DNA of 64,000 bases from Methanosphaera sp. ISO3-F5 (GCF_034480035.2 NZ_CP118753.2:2041076-2105075), one strand, 5' to 3'. Counted from the stretch's first letter, positions 40,632 to 50,977 are shown. A program made the numbers and translations. The notes: generated by a model not told the origin, from the sequence alone.

Positions 40632-41492
40632 TTAGGTTAAGCTGGGTTCTAGTCGTTTTATGAATATTATCATGAAAATAATTATCATTGGGAAGAATAT
40701 TAGGTAGAGTATTAGTAATAGTTCTGGTTTTATTATTGATCCCATTACTGTGGTTGCTGCAACTAGTAGTATGAATGAGATTACTGGTAGTAGTACTGCT
40801 ATGAACATGTATAGTAACATGATTGCATTTAGTTTTTCTGAGTATTCCTTGTATTTTAGTCTCATGTTGTATGAGTTTTCATCTGCTAGTGTGTTTAGTG
40901 TGTCTGCCAGGTTTCCTCCATTGTTTAGTGTTCTTATTATTTGGCTGATTAGTTTGTCCATGCTTTTAAGTTTTGTTCTTTGGGATAGTTTGTTAAATGA
41001 GTCTATATAGTTGTTCCCGTATTGTATTTCTTTTAATGTTATTCTGAATTCTTCTGATAGTGCTCCATAGTTGCTTTCTGTGATTGTTTTCATGGTGTCG
41101 TATAAGCCTATTCCTGCTTTTAGTTGTGTTGACATTTGTCTTAGTGCGTATGGTAATTTTTGTGTTATTTCTTTTCTTCTTTTTTCTTCTTTTATTTTTG
41201 GCAGATTTTTTTTAAATAGGATTATTATTATGATTAGTATTAGTATTTCTAGTATTATTTGACTGTTTCTTGATATGATTAGTAGTGTTATTGTGAATAG
41301 TGTTGGTGTCACATATTTTGGGTTTATTTTTCTTTTTGTTTCATTTTCTTGGTTTTGTTTTATTATTTCTTTTAATGTTTCTGTTTTGATGTTTGTTGTA
41401 TTATTTTTTTGATAATTTTCTTTTTTTCCAAAGATTCTCCTACTAATTATAATAGTAATTGAACCTATTTTAATAAACACTTCTCTTAACAT
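40632..41492 (-). CDS. Type II secretion F-domain membrane protein (TadB/TadC-like)
   Basis: 286 aa with a single T2SSF domain. Hydrophobic segments lie near residues 65-95 and two more at the C-terminal third, around the domain that includes LPYALRQMSTQLKAGIGLYDTMK and LNNGGNLADTLNTLADE. It is the inner-membrane platform of a type IV-filament machine. The length and single domain fit Tad-type proteins (TadB, TadC) better than the two-domain ArlJ of archaella. It lies 36 bases downstream of the motor ATPase gene; a second copy is at 61883. Confidence 0.85.
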   Translation of the reverse strand: MLREVFIKIGSITIIISRRIFGKKENYQKNNTTNIKTETLKEIIKQNQENETKRKINPKYVTPTLFTITLLIISRNSQIILEILILIIIIILFKKNLPKIKEEKRRKEITQKLPYALRQMSTQLKAGIGLYDTMKTITESNYGALSEEFRITLKEIQYGNNYIDSFNKLSQRTKLKSMDKLISQIIRTLNNGGNLADTLNTLADENSYNMRLKYKEYSEKLNAIMLLYMFIAVLLPVISFILLVAATTVMGSIIKPELLLILYLIFFPMIIIFMIIFIKRLEPSLT

Positions 41493-41528
41493 AACTATTT
41501 TTAATCAATCATAAATTCAAGTATATTC

Positions 41529-42869
41529 TTACTTGTAGTAATTGTTAATAATTTTCTTATCCTGATGTATGTCACCCAAATTATTATCACAATTTTTTAG
41601 TAAATATTTTTCACGTTCCTTGATTTCATCCATAACCTCCTTATAAGACAAACCCTTCATAGAAGCAATCTCATTCAAAGCATTAGAAGATATTGCAACA
41701 TACTTAATTTTATCACTACTATAATCATATTCAAATATCTTATTAAGCTGAACGGTTTCATTTTCACTTCCAACAACCTCTGCTACTTCAGTAATACGTC
41801 TAACAGGACCTTTTTCTGGATGAAACAATCTATTCTGCATAATAATAAAATCCAATGAATTAAGCATAATCTGAGGAACATTCATCGGAGGATTAACCAA
41901 ACGAGTCAATGTTTCCTGTGTGGAATTAGCATGCAAGGTTCCCATACCTGAATGACCAGTATTAAGTGCAGTAAAAAGTGTAACAGCTTCACTTGATCTA
42001 ACTTCTCCCACAATAATCCTATCCGGTCTTTGCCTTAAAGTATTCTTCAATAATGCATTCATATTAATCTCGCCTTTGTTCTCAATATTGGGAGGACGAG
42101 TCTCAGTTCTAATAATATGCTCATGTGGAATCTGTAACTCAAGGGTATCTTCTATTGTAATGATCCTTTCATTACTTGGAATAAAAGATGAAACAGTATT
42201 TAAAGTAGTTGTCTTACCTGAACCAGTACCACCCGCAATAATAATATTTGATGGACGCACATTTAATCCATCAACAGCAACCCAAAAAAATGCTGCAAGT
42301 TCAGCACTAAGGGTATTGTTTTTTATCAAATCAAATATTGTAAGAGGATCCTTCTTGAACTTTCTAATAGTTAAAGTTGGTCCATCGGCACTTACAGGTG
42401 GGATGGTGGCATTTACTCTGCTTCCATCAGGTAATCTTGCATCAAGTATGGGCGTCTGTTTATCAATCTTTCTTTGAATAAAGTTTGCAATTTTGTTTAT
42501 TGTTTGTCTAATCTCATTTTCTGTTAGTGTGATGTCGGTTATCATCATACCATGTGTTCTATGGTATGTGTATACAGGTTTATTGTTGCCTATTATCATA
42601 ATTTCTTCAAGATTATCATCCTTTAACAGTACATCAATTTTTCCATAACCCTTCAAATCATTATTTAATTTATTAATTAGTTTTTCAGTTTCAAATGGTT
42701 TTTCTTTTATTAATTGACTTATTTCTTCAGATTCTAAATTTATGGAGTTATTATTTATTTGCAGTTCAATTATTTCTTCTTTTAATTTTTCATAATTTTC
42801 TTTTTCTCTTTGGGATAGTTGTTCTTTTTCTGTTGTATTGTATATTGGTAAGTTTTTTTCTAATTTCAT
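41529..42869 (-). CDS. Pilus-assembly secretion ATPase (TadA/CpaF/VirB11-like)
   Basis: About 446 aa. The N-terminal domain carries [30 protein letters not shown]; the RecA-like domain has Walker [18 protein letters not shown], the Asp box [11 protein letters not shown], Walker B-type [33 protein letters not shown]. It powers filament assembly with the F-domain protein encoded just downstream. Start uncertain: ATG at 42869 or 42887; no ribosome binding site is evident. No sign of an ATP-binding defect. Confidence 0.9.
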   Translation of the reverse strand: MKLEKNLPIYNTTEKEQLSQREKENYEKLKEEIIELQINNNSINLESEEISQLIKEKPFETEKLINKLNNDLKGYGKIDVLLKDDNLEEIMIIGNNKPVYTYHRTHGMMITDITLTENEIRQTINKIANFIQRKIDKQTPILDARLPDGSRVNATIPPVSADGPTLTIRKFKKDPLTIFDLIKNNTLSAELAAFFWVAVDGLNVRPSNIIIAGGTGSGKTTTLNTVSSFIPSNERIITIEDTLELQIPHEHIIRTETRPPNIENKGEINMNALLKNTLRQRPDRIIVGEVRSSEAVTLFTALNTGHSGMGTLHANSTQETLTRLVNPPMNVPQIMLNSLDFIIMQNRLFHPEKGPVRRITEVAEVVGSENETVQLNKIFEYDYSSDKIKYVAISSNALNEIASMKGLSYKEVMDEIKEREKYLLKNCDNNLGDIHQDKKIINNYYK

Positions 42870-42986
42870 AATAATATTAACATACATATGTATTACATTA
42901 ATAATATAAAAGTATTACTAATGATATAAAAAACACAATCAACACAACAAATCAAATAAATAACAATTAAACGCATATATAATTCT

Positions 42987-43925
42987 ATGAAATGCAACTG
43001 CAAAACAAACTGTATAAAAACAAAACAAAACATACTAGAAAACATAGACAAACTATACAAAGCATGCCCACAATGCCACACAAAAACCCTAAAAAAAGCA
43101 ATACCACTAAAAAGACAAATTAAACTAGAAAAAATAGACAAAAACTATAAAAAATGCAAACAATGTGGAAAAAGACACATAGACATAGTAATGGCACATA
43201 CACTAAAAATATTAATAGAAAACAACCAAATGCCCGAAACAAGCTCCATAAGAAAAACAGGAACACCCCTAATCACACCAGCAACATACCTCGAACACCT
43301 ACCCTACCTATCAAAAGAAACACTAGTACTCATCACAACAAACTGTGACAAAACAACAGCCAAAAAAATCAAAACAGAAGTACCAGAAATAAAAGCAATC
43401 ATCAAAGGAAACACACAAACAACAGCAGGAAAACTAGATGAAAACACAAAAACCAACAACTACGACTTACTAACAGGATGCGACATACGATGTGACATAC
43501 AAAACACAGACAAAGGACCAATAATACTATACAAACAACAAAGCAAACAACACATAGAATATCCAAAACAAGAATCACCAAAAATAGAACAACTAAGAAA
43601 AATCCTGGAAAAATATGAAAACCCAACAGTACTGGATGCAATGAGTGGACCAGGAACACTAGGAATATACGCACTACAAAAAAATGCAGCACACGTAACA
43701 TTCAACGACATAAATCCCGAATCAATAGAATCACTAAAAACAAACCTGGAAATAAATCAAATACCAAAAGAAAAATATCAAATATACAATGAAAACATAC
43801 TGGAACTTACAAAAAAACTAGAAAAACAATACAACTTAGGAATCATAGACACCTTCCCTGGCATAGACACAAAGAAATACACCGAAGCACTAGAAAAAAT
43901 ATGTGATGAAGTAATCATCATATAA
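42987..43925 (+). CDS. Zinc-ribbon and class I SAM methyltransferase-like protein
   Basis: 312 aa. The N-terminal third has three cysteine pairs or clusters (MKCNCKTNC, ACPQCHTK, KCKQCGKRH), likely zinc-binding. From residue 213 a Rossmann methyltransferase begins with VLDAMSGPGTLGIYAL, then HVTFNDINPESIESL and LGIIDTFPGID. Substrate unknown; the zinc part suggests RNA or protein. It is divergent from the pilus ATPase, and its end overlaps the convergent TctA-like gene by eight bases. A is the dominant base of the coding strand. Confidence 0.78.
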   Translation: MKCNCKTNCIKTKQNILENIDKLYKACPQCHTKTLKKAIPLKRQIKLEKIDKNYKKCKQCGKRHIDIVMAHTLKILIENNQMPETSSIRKTGTPLITPATYLEHLPYLSKETLVLITTNCDKTTAKKIKTEVPEIKAIIKGNTQTTAGKLDENTKTNNYDLLTGCDIRCDIQNTDKGPIILYKQQSKQHIEYPKQESPKIEQLRKILEKYENPTVLDAMSGPGTLGIYALQKNAAHVTFNDINPESIESLKTNLEINQIPKEKYQIYNENILELTKKLEKQYNLGIIDTFPGIDTKKYTEALEKICDEVIII

Positions 43926-44665
43926 TTCCAAGATAAGTAAGTATTGATGGAACAATCAAAACACCCATTAAATTACTTTTACTTAAATCCAACACATTAC
44001 AAACCAAACCCAATGAAATACTAGTCACATAACATAAAATAACATACCACAAACAACCATTATTACAAATGGTGAAAAATACCAGAATGGATGAAATCAA
44101 AATAATAATAAAAAGGTTAAACTTCTTATAATCAATCTTTAACACATGATCAATCATCCAATCCCCTACTTTTATAGACAACATACAACATACCGAAACA
44201 GTAATCAAGCATACAAATATGAAAAATATTATATGAATCAATTCTACTTCACTAAGAATATTACTAACATACACACTAATAGCACTACGAGGATTATTAA
44301 TTAAATAAATAGCTATCAGAGAAAACAGAGTGTCAGAAATATTAACGCCACTATTAGTAATAATAAACTCTTCTGGACTAACATTCTTATTCAATGTAAG
44401 ACTCTGAGCAATCAGAGTTCCCTGCGCAGGTCCGAGACCTGGAAGTAAACCTAAAACACAACCAGAAATACTGCCCGCAAATACAGACCTCTTGAACTTA
44501 TCATCCACTAAAAAGCTATTTTCTTCTTTCTGTGGTGGGATATGTGAATCATTATTAACAGTATATATTAAATTACTAACACTAAAAAGTCCTGATAATA
44601 TGCTTAACAGTGCAAGGTTACTTCCAACATTGCTCTGTAAAACAAAAAAACCTAAAATTCCAGCT

Positions 44666-44672
44666 ACTAAAA
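44666..44672. repeat. Left target-site duplication of IS C
   Basis: ACTAAAA directly left of the IS, repeated exactly at 46431-46437 directly right of it. Confidence 0.85.
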
Positions 44673-46430
44673 GGTACTATCTAATAATCATGGGGATGAA
44701 TTTTTCTTGTTTTCTTAAAATTTTTGATAGAATAAATTAGTTTTATTTTTTGTTGATTAAATGAGTGTTGTTATTTAATTAAAAGTAGTTATGTTCTTAT
44801 ATGTTTGTTTAAATTGGTGATTATTTGTTTTATTTTTTGTACTGTGTTATATGTACTGTTTTAGTTAATATCTGATATTTATCAACTTGTTTATTTGTAT
44901 GGATTTTGTTCTGTTTTGTATTTCTAATTTTAAGTTTGTATAAGTCTATAAATAGTGGTAAGAGTAATATATATTATTATGAAGTCGAATAAAACTCTTA
45001 CCAATAATATATTAGATTTAACTTGTCTTAAAGATATCGTTTCTGGTGATATTGATGAAATTATTTTTCCTGATTGTTTATCTCCTGATTTTTTATTAAT
45101 CTTTAAAATGATGGGTTTACTTGATTTTAAGGTTACTTATGTTCTTACTGATGAAGTATGTGGTGATTGTGGTTGTAAATTACATTCTAAGGGTTATCAT
45201 ACTCGTAAACCTAATGGCATTCCTGTTAGTGTTAAGGATTATTCCTGTCCAGAATGTGGTAATCGTATTGTAACTAATTTTAATGAATTTATTGATAATT
45301 ATTCTGTTTATACTTCTACTGTTAAAGAGTGGGGTGTTAAATTATCCGAGATTGGTGAAGAATCATATGAAAAGAAGTCTGAATTGTTTGAAGCACTTTT
45401 TGATATACATTTACCAAAATCTACGGTTTTTTATCATGAAAATAATACTGCAGATTCATACCTTGAAGAAAAAGAAAAACAGGTAGAACAACAAGTAGAA
45501 AAAGAAAATCTTAAAGATAGTGGCAAATATCACTATGATGAGCAATTTCCATCACAAAATGGAGAATATATGTCACGGTTAATGATTATTGATGCAAATA
45601 CCCAATATCCTTATGAAGATTTTCTGGAATATGCAACACTATTTGACACGGAAATTATTGAAAAATATTTCCACCAAATACTGGACGACATACCACATGA
45701 AATAATGATAACCGACGGATATTCAGCTTATCCTCCTATAATAGAAGAATTTAACATGATACAACAAAGATGCGTCTTTCACATGATGTACAACGTAGGA
45801 ATGGAAGTATATCCAGTTATCCGAAGAATCACACGTAAAAACAATGGAAAATACCATAAATTAGAAGAAATCAACGAAAAAATACATAAAAAACTAGAAA
45901 AATACAAACCACACATGGGACCAATAACAGATAAAAAACAGAAAAAACTACACAATGACATCAAAACACTAGAAAAAGAAATCAAAAACATAAAAAAACA
46001 AATAAAACACAACAAAAAACAGATCAAAGAACTAAACAACTACCTTGAAAGAATATCCAACATATTCAAAGCAGAAAACATAAAACTAGCAAAAGGACGC
46101 CTATCACACTTAACCAACAATATACAGTTTTTACCAGATTCAGTAGCAACTAGCATCAAAAGAATTAAAAATAACTTCAACGAACTAACACAATACCTAA
46201 ACAACGAAGCAATACCAAAAACCAACAACATAATAGAATTATACTTCAAAACAACACTTCCACGTCAACTAAAAAGAAGATACAGAACAATACGAGGACT
46301 AAAGAGAAGACTTAAAAGTGCAAGAATACGATGGATCCACAGAAACGTACTACAAAACAAAAAACCCATCAACAACTTCTTCAAAATCAATCCCAAAAAA
46401 CCAACATTCCCATAGATTCTGAACAGTGCC
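44673..46430 (+). mobile_element. Insertion sequence C (1,758 bp, one transposase)
   Basis: Ends begin GGTACTATC on the left and, inverted, GGCACTGTTC on the right; about 16 of the first 26 positions agree, counting the shared GGGG/GGGA block. A 7-bp direct repeat flanks it. Termini starting with GG recall ISL3, but the transposase has the C..H motif of IS256/MULE-like and ISM1-type enzymes, so family is uncertain; ISM1 was first seen in Methanobrevibacter smithii. The clean duplication suggests a recent event. Confidence 0.88.
44979..46415 (+). CDS. DDE transposase with N-terminal zinc finger
   Basis: About 478 aa. A zinc finger (CGDCGCK and CPECGNR, residues about 55-95) is followed by the catalytic core: first aspartate in YHYDEQFPS, second in IMITDGYSAYPP, a C-x2-H motif in QQRCVFHMM as in IS256/MULE-like enzymes, a long lysine-rich coiled-coil insertion (KKQKKLHNDIKTLEKEIKN and on), and the glutamate in TNNIIELYFKTTLPRQ. 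The ATG at 44979 is more likely than the GTG at 44955. Open throughout, so probably active. Base use shifts from T-rich at the start to A-rich at the end. Confidence 0.87.
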   Translation: MKSNKTLTNNILDLTCLKDIVSGDIDEIIFPDCLSPDFLLIFKMMGLLDFKVTYVLTDEVCGDCGCKLHSKGYHTRKPNGIPVSVKDYSCPECGNRIVTNFNEFIDNYSVYTSTVKEWGVKLSEIGEESYEKKSELFEALFDIHLPKSTVFYHENNTADSYLEEKEKQVEQQVEKENLKDSGKYHYDEQFPSQNGEYMSRLMIIDANTQYPYEDFLEYATLFDTEIIEKYFHQILDDIPHEIMITDGYSAYPPIIEEFNMIQQRCVFHMMYNVGMEVYPVIRRITRKNNGKYHKLEEINEKIHKKLEKYKPHMGPITDKKQKKLHNDIKTLEKEIKNIKKQIKHNKKQIKELNNYLERISNIFKAENIKLAKGRLSHLTNNIQFLPDSVATSIKRIKNNFNELTQYLNNEAIPKTNNIIELYFKTTLPRQLKRRYRTIRGLKRRLKSARIRWIHRNVLQNKKPINNFFKINPKKPTFP

Positions 46431-46437
46431 ACTAAAA
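46431..46437. repeat. Right target-site duplication of IS C
   Basis: ACTAAAA, identical to 44666-44672. Confidence 0.85.
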
Positions 46438-47084
46438 ATATTAAAATACTCTTTGCACGTTTTTCTTTACTATTAGTATATACTAAAAATATTATCATTG
46501 TAAATAATAACAGATAACCAATATAATCCTTTAACAAGCCATAAATTATTGGTAAAAACATTATTAATAGGGGCATTAACATTACAAGCACTATAATAGA
46601 TAAAAAGCCACCAAAACTAACAAGACGTATAGCTCTTCGTCCATGGCCCTTGAATAATAATCTGTGGCCCGGCTGAATACTTAGAACAGTATCCTCATCA
46701 GGTATACTGAGTAATAATGCTGGTATAAACTCAAGCATTGCATGGCATAATGATATGCTAACAAAAAATGAACATAATACTAGTGGTGTGGTATAGTTCA
46801 AAATCTTATCAGATATTGAGAAAATTATTAGTCCGACAGTGTTAACATGTAATCCTGGTGTTAAACCAGTAATTGTTCCTAATATAATTCCTATAATAAT
46901 TGCTAATATAATTTCAATCATAACATTATTAATACTAATTATAATAAAAGTAATACTTAAATCTTTTCTAAACAACAAACAAAAACAAAAAACCTAAACA
47001 TAAATAACAGTAATTAAGAATAAAACAAGTATATTGTACAAAAAAATAGAAAAATAATAAAAGTAATGAATAACTCCACTACTT

Positions 47085-49343
47085 TTAATTAAATAAGTCA
47101 GATTCTTCAAGTTTTTCTTCGAAAAACTTAGTACGTTTATCCCATCTCTGCTTAAGAAGAATGGATAATAAAATAACCACAATTCCCAATATTAACAGGA
47201 ATGCAAACGACGGCAAATAATTAGCCCAAATTAATCCCAACTCGGACTCTCTCACAATCGTTATAGCATGAGTCATAGGTAAATAAGAATAAATCCATCC
47301 GAAAAGTTCACTCATAATCTCAATTGGATAAATACCACCCGTACCCGATATTTGAAATACTAATAACAATATTGAAATACCTTTACCAACATCACCAAAC
47401 ACGGATGTTAATGAATAAACAATAGTCATAAATACAACAGATACAAAATAACATGAGAACACAAATACTAACAGATTTGAAATATCAATTCCAAAAATAC
47501 CTGCTCCAATTAGTGTCACCGTTGTTTGTAATATGGCCATAATATTAAATAACATTAATTTACCAATGTACATTTCATGTGGCTTATACTCAGTACCTAC
47601 ACTAGTACCTGTTTTTAACATAACATTAGTAACTAGCGCACCAACCCACATAGATAATACAATATAAAATGGTGCAACCTGAGAACCATAATTATTCGTC
47701 GGGAATTCCTCATGTCTTTTAAGGACTACTGGTGAGAAGAAATAATCACTAGCATCATCCTGATTAATCTCTGACACTGCAGATAATTGTTCAGCTGCAA
47801 AACCAATCTCATTAGATGCATTTCTTAATGCAGACGCAGAAGAATAACCTAATAATTCTGCCCCACTAGCTAATTCAACAGTACCATTTGATAAAACATG
47901 CACTCCACTAGAAAGTTCAGATGCTCCACTAGCTAACTGGTCTGAACCTTGAGCTAACTGTCTTGTTCCATCAGCAAGTTGATTTGCTCCAGTAGCAACA
48001 CTACTAGAACCATCAGATACTAAATGTGCACCAGTATTCAAATCATTTAACTTAGTGTTGGTATCATTCATTCCTTTATCAATTCTTTCTAAAATCTCCT
48101 TAATTGTTGCGGTGGATTCACCATTTTTAACAGCTTCATTTAACTGGGAAATCTGATTAGATAAATCATTAAATCTATTAGCAACATTATGTGTTCTAAG
48201 TGATATATTGTCTGCTTCAACTGCTAATTCTGCAGCATTATCTGATAAGTTATATGCTCCACCATATACTACTAATGCATTAGATGAAAGATTATATGTG
48301 TCCTTATCTAACTCGTTAAGCTCAGCAGCAATTCTTGAAGTATCAGAATCTAATTTATCCACATCATCTGCTAATTTAGAGACATCTACACTACCAATTA
48401 GAGCTTCTTTAATTTTCTGGTAAATCTTATATATTTCATTTGATTTATCAGCAACTTGTTGTGTTCCATCAGATACTTGGCTTGCACCGCTTGCTAGTTG
48501 ATCAGCACCATTAGCTAACTTCACTGAATTAACAGATATGGTATTGGCTCCAGTAGAAACTGCTTTAGCACCACTTGCTAGTTGATCAGAACCACTAGCT
48601 ACTTTGTTTGCACCAGCAGTTAATTGGTTTGCACCGTCAGCTACTTTGTCTGCTCCTGCTGAAAGTTGATTAGCACCATCTTCCATTTTATCTGCACCAC
48701 TTTCTAAACCATCATGTAATTGACCTAACTTTTCCAAAGCAGCTACATCAATAAATGATACAATTTCAGCATTAAGCTTATTATACACTTCTTTAGAAGC
48801 AGCATCTGTTAACTTAGCTCCAACAGGATTAGTTTTTAGATTTACAATATATTCCAATTCCGCTGAATGAGGTTTATTAGTAGTTATTGATACGACAGAT
48901 TCACTAAAATTCTTTGGAATAATCATACCCGCATAATATGTTCCATTATGGACACCACGTCGAAGTTCATCTGAAGTGACAAAGACCCACTTAAATTTCG
49001 TATTATCTTTCAATGAATCAACTACTTTTGCTCCTACTTCGACTCGTTCACCATTATATTGAGAACCTAAATCCTCATTAGCTATAGCGAATTCTACATT
49101 GTGAGTATTTTCATAAGGATCCCAACAAGCATAAATATTAACTAGACCATACAGTGAAGGTAATATAATTACTGCAAACAATACTAACATTACAATTGGA
49201 TTTGTTGTAAAACCACGTATATCTTTTTTAATTATATCTGAGATTTTACGTTCAGATTCTTTTCGACGATTTTGTAAATCCACCCTATTTAATGTTCTAC
49301 GAGGGGTGTCATCCTCTTGTTTTCTAAGATCTAATTTTTTCAT
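47085..49343 (-). CDS. YhgE/Pip-family ABC-2-type membrane protein
   Basis: 752 aa. One membrane segment at residues about 50-72 (VMLVLFAVIILPSLYGLVN) with YACWDPYENTHNV after it, a large extracytoplasmic domain, and five or six C-terminal segments (from about residue 560). The middle is built of short repeats with an 'ADGANQL/ASGA' pattern near residues 215-290 and again 440-500, predicted to form long helical rods. Members include the phage infection protein Pip and ESX-like secretion partners; the substrate here is unknown. GGGGTTGTGA upstream is the ribosome binding site. Confidence 0.85.
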   Translation of the reverse strand: MKKLDLRKQEDDTPRRTLNRVDLQNRRKESERKISDIIKKDIRGFTTNPIVMLVLFAVIILPSLYGLVNIYACWDPYENTHNVEFAIANEDLGSQYNGERVEVGAKVVDSLKDNTKFKWVFVTSDELRRGVHNGTYYAGMIIPKNFSESVVSITTNKPHSAELEYIVNLKTNPVGAKLTDAASKEVYNKLNAEIVSFIDVAALEKLGQLHDGLESGADKMEDGANQLSAGADKVADGANQLTAGANKVASGSDQLASGAKAVSTGANTISVNSVKLANGADQLASGASQVSDGTQQVADKSNEIYKIYQKIKEALIGSVDVSKLADDVDKLDSDTSRIAAELNELDKDTYNLSSNALVVYGGAYNLSDNAAELAVEADNISLRTHNVANRFNDLSNQISQLNEAVKNGESTATIKEILERIDKGMNDTNTKLNDLNTGAHLVSDGSSSVATGANQLADGTRQLAQGSDQLASGASELSSGVHVLSNGTVELASGAELLGYSSASALRNASNEIGFAAEQLSAVSEINQDDASDYFFSPVVLKRHEEFPTNNYGSQVAPFYIVLSMWVGALVTNVMLKTGTSVGTEYKPHEMYIGKLMLFNIMAILQTTVTLIGAGIFGIDISNLLVFVFSCYFVSVVFMTIVYSLTSVFGDVGKGISILLLVFQISGTGGIYPIEIMSELFGWIYSYLPMTHAITIVRESELGLIWANYLPSFAFLLILGIVVILLSILLKQRWDKRTKFFEEKLEESDLFN

Positions 49344-50282
49344 TTTCCATTCACAACCCCCTTTTATTAAATTAATACAATTAACTTACAAAAAACAAGA
49401 AAAAAAGTTATTGTTGCTATTCTTGAAATTTTTAAAACTTTAAATATGTTGGATAATTAAATGATAAATTAAAATAACTATATTTTTAATATAATTAAGT
49501 ATTTGATCGTTTTATTGGAATAAAGTGATTTTACTAAGTTTTACTAGAATAATTTGTATATAATTCATTATTTTTTTTCTTTTTCTATTAGATAATTAAT
49601 AATTATTTTAATGAAGTTAATTTTATCGTATTAACTTTAAACTCCTATCTAACAATCAATTAATCTTACTGTTAAATATTTTTAGATAATTACTTAACTA
49701 AAACAAAAATTTATGCAATTTAAATATAGTAACTAACTATTCATGTTACTAAAAATATAATTTAATATGTAGAAAGTAATTATTTACTAATATAAATTAT
49801 CTTTGTTAGTATAACAATATATAATTATTGTATTTTATTTTAAGAAGATAAAAAACGAGAAATAGTTTTTTATAGAGGGTAAATATTTTTAAGTTATTTA
49901 ATATACCTTAATTTTAATAAAAAAGCAATACTTTATAAATTATTTTATTAAGGATATTAATTATTGTTGTCATTATTCATATATCATTTAATGGACTTTA
50001 ATTGAATTTTCTTTTAATAATCGTGTAACAAATTTTCGATAATAAATTTAATAAATAGTACTTGTCTGGAATTTAAATCATGAAAAAGATAATAATTAGA
50101 TACATTTTACACTTTGAATAAAGTAAATTCATTGTACTTCTTAATAACTATCAACAAGCATAAATAAATAAATATATCCTACAACAATTATTAAATATGG
50201 AAGAATTATTTACTTTTTTTTTTTAATAGGAATTTTTCACTAAAAAAAGAGTGAATAATAAAAAAATATAGGAGGAAAAGCT
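49344..50282. other. 940-base region without genes
   Basis: No open frame of note on either strand, no tRNA-like or GC-rich patch, and no clear repeat. Composition is very AT-rich with many T and A runs. It contains the promoter of the YhgE gene on one side and that of the DUF308 gene on the other (TATA-like bases near 50165-50175). AGGAGGAAAAG at 50270-50280 is the DUF308 ribosome binding site. An origin or regulator cannot be shown. Confidence 0.5.
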
Positions 50283-50735
50283 ATGGAACAAAATAAGGTA
50301 ACTGGAATATTATCCATAATCTTAGGATTAATTTTCATCATATTCCCTATTATAAGTACTGGAACAATATCCATTATGATGGGACTAAGCTTATTATTCT
50401 TTGGTTTAGCATTAATATTCACTGATTTTTCAGCAAGAAATCTCCTTATTGGAATTATAGCAATAATATTTGGTTTACTATTCATGTTTTCCATTAATGG
50501 ATTATCCTTCATTATAGGATTACAATTCTATATTATTGGTATAATTATGATTGCAGCTGGTATTAGTGGTATTGTGTCCCCTGGTATGTCTAAATTGACT
50601 TCAATAATGATCATACTTTTAGGTATCATACAATTTGCACTTGCAGGATTATCAATGGCTCAACCACTCTATGCTGCAATATTAATCGGTTTAAGTTTAA
50701 TTATCCAAGGAATAAGCGTATATCTAAACTCATAA
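50283..50735 (+). CDS. DUF308 (HdeD-like) membrane protein
   Basis: 150 aa with about six membrane segments in three helical pairs; repeated pattern G(I/L)xxIxxGLxFIxxP at the start of each pair (for example TGILSIILGLIFIIFP and LLIGIIAIIFGLLFM). HdeD-family proteins are linked to acid stress in enteric bacteria; the archaeal role is unknown. Strong ribosome binding site (AGGAGG) directly upstream. Single gene. Confidence 0.85.
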   Translation: MEQNKVTGILSIILGLIFIIFPIISTGTISIMMGLSLLFFGLALIFTDFSARNLLIGIIAIIFGLLFMFSINGLSFIIGLQFYIIGIIMIAAGISGIVSPGMSKLTSIMIILLGIIQFALAGLSMAQPLYAAILIGLSLIIQGISVYLNS

Positions 50736-50977
50736 TAAAATATCCTTCACTTTTTTTTATTTTTAATTTAACATTAATTCTATTTTTATTAATATAACTC
50801 TTATTTTAACTGATTTAATACAAAAAAAGTACTCGGCATTTAAAAGAAGATTATTTCATAAATTATATGATTGTTGGTTTTATAAAATGTTTTAATTTAA
50901 AAATAGTATTGATATATCTAGCAAATATAATATATAATTGAAAAAAAGAATAAAAAATAAATAAATAACTGGATAAG

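Larger units (their letters stand above)
43918..46921 (-). pseudogene. TctA/DUF112-like membrane protein gene split by an IS
   Basis: The 5' part (46921 to 46431) encodes the start: MIEIILAIIIGIILGTITGLTPGLHVNTVGLI, the glycine-rich loop typical of tripartite tricarboxylate transporter permease-like (COG1784) proteins. The 3' part (44672 to 43918) continues with LLVAGILGFFVL and a second GLLPGLGPAQGTLIAQS loop. A 1,758-bp IS lies between. Removing it and one copy of the 7-bp duplication gives 1,239 bp in a single frame, about 412 aa, so nothing else appears broken. The inserted copy should abolish function. The role of COG1784 proteins is not established. Confidence 0.88.

Noticed and set aside
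42893-43141. Hydrophobic open frame opposite the start of the zinc-ribbon methyltransferase gene
   Set aside because: It is the antisense of a cysteine- and lysine-rich coding sequence and shows no ribosome binding site or family pattern.
43918-44508. 3' part of the TctA-like gene as an independent gene starting at GTG 44508
   Set aside because: The frame continues upstream to the IS boundary and fits the 5' fragment exactly, so it is a fragment of one gene.
46994-47182. 62-aa frame at the end of the YhgE gene
   Set aside because: It overlaps the real C-terminal coding part in another frame and has no independent support.
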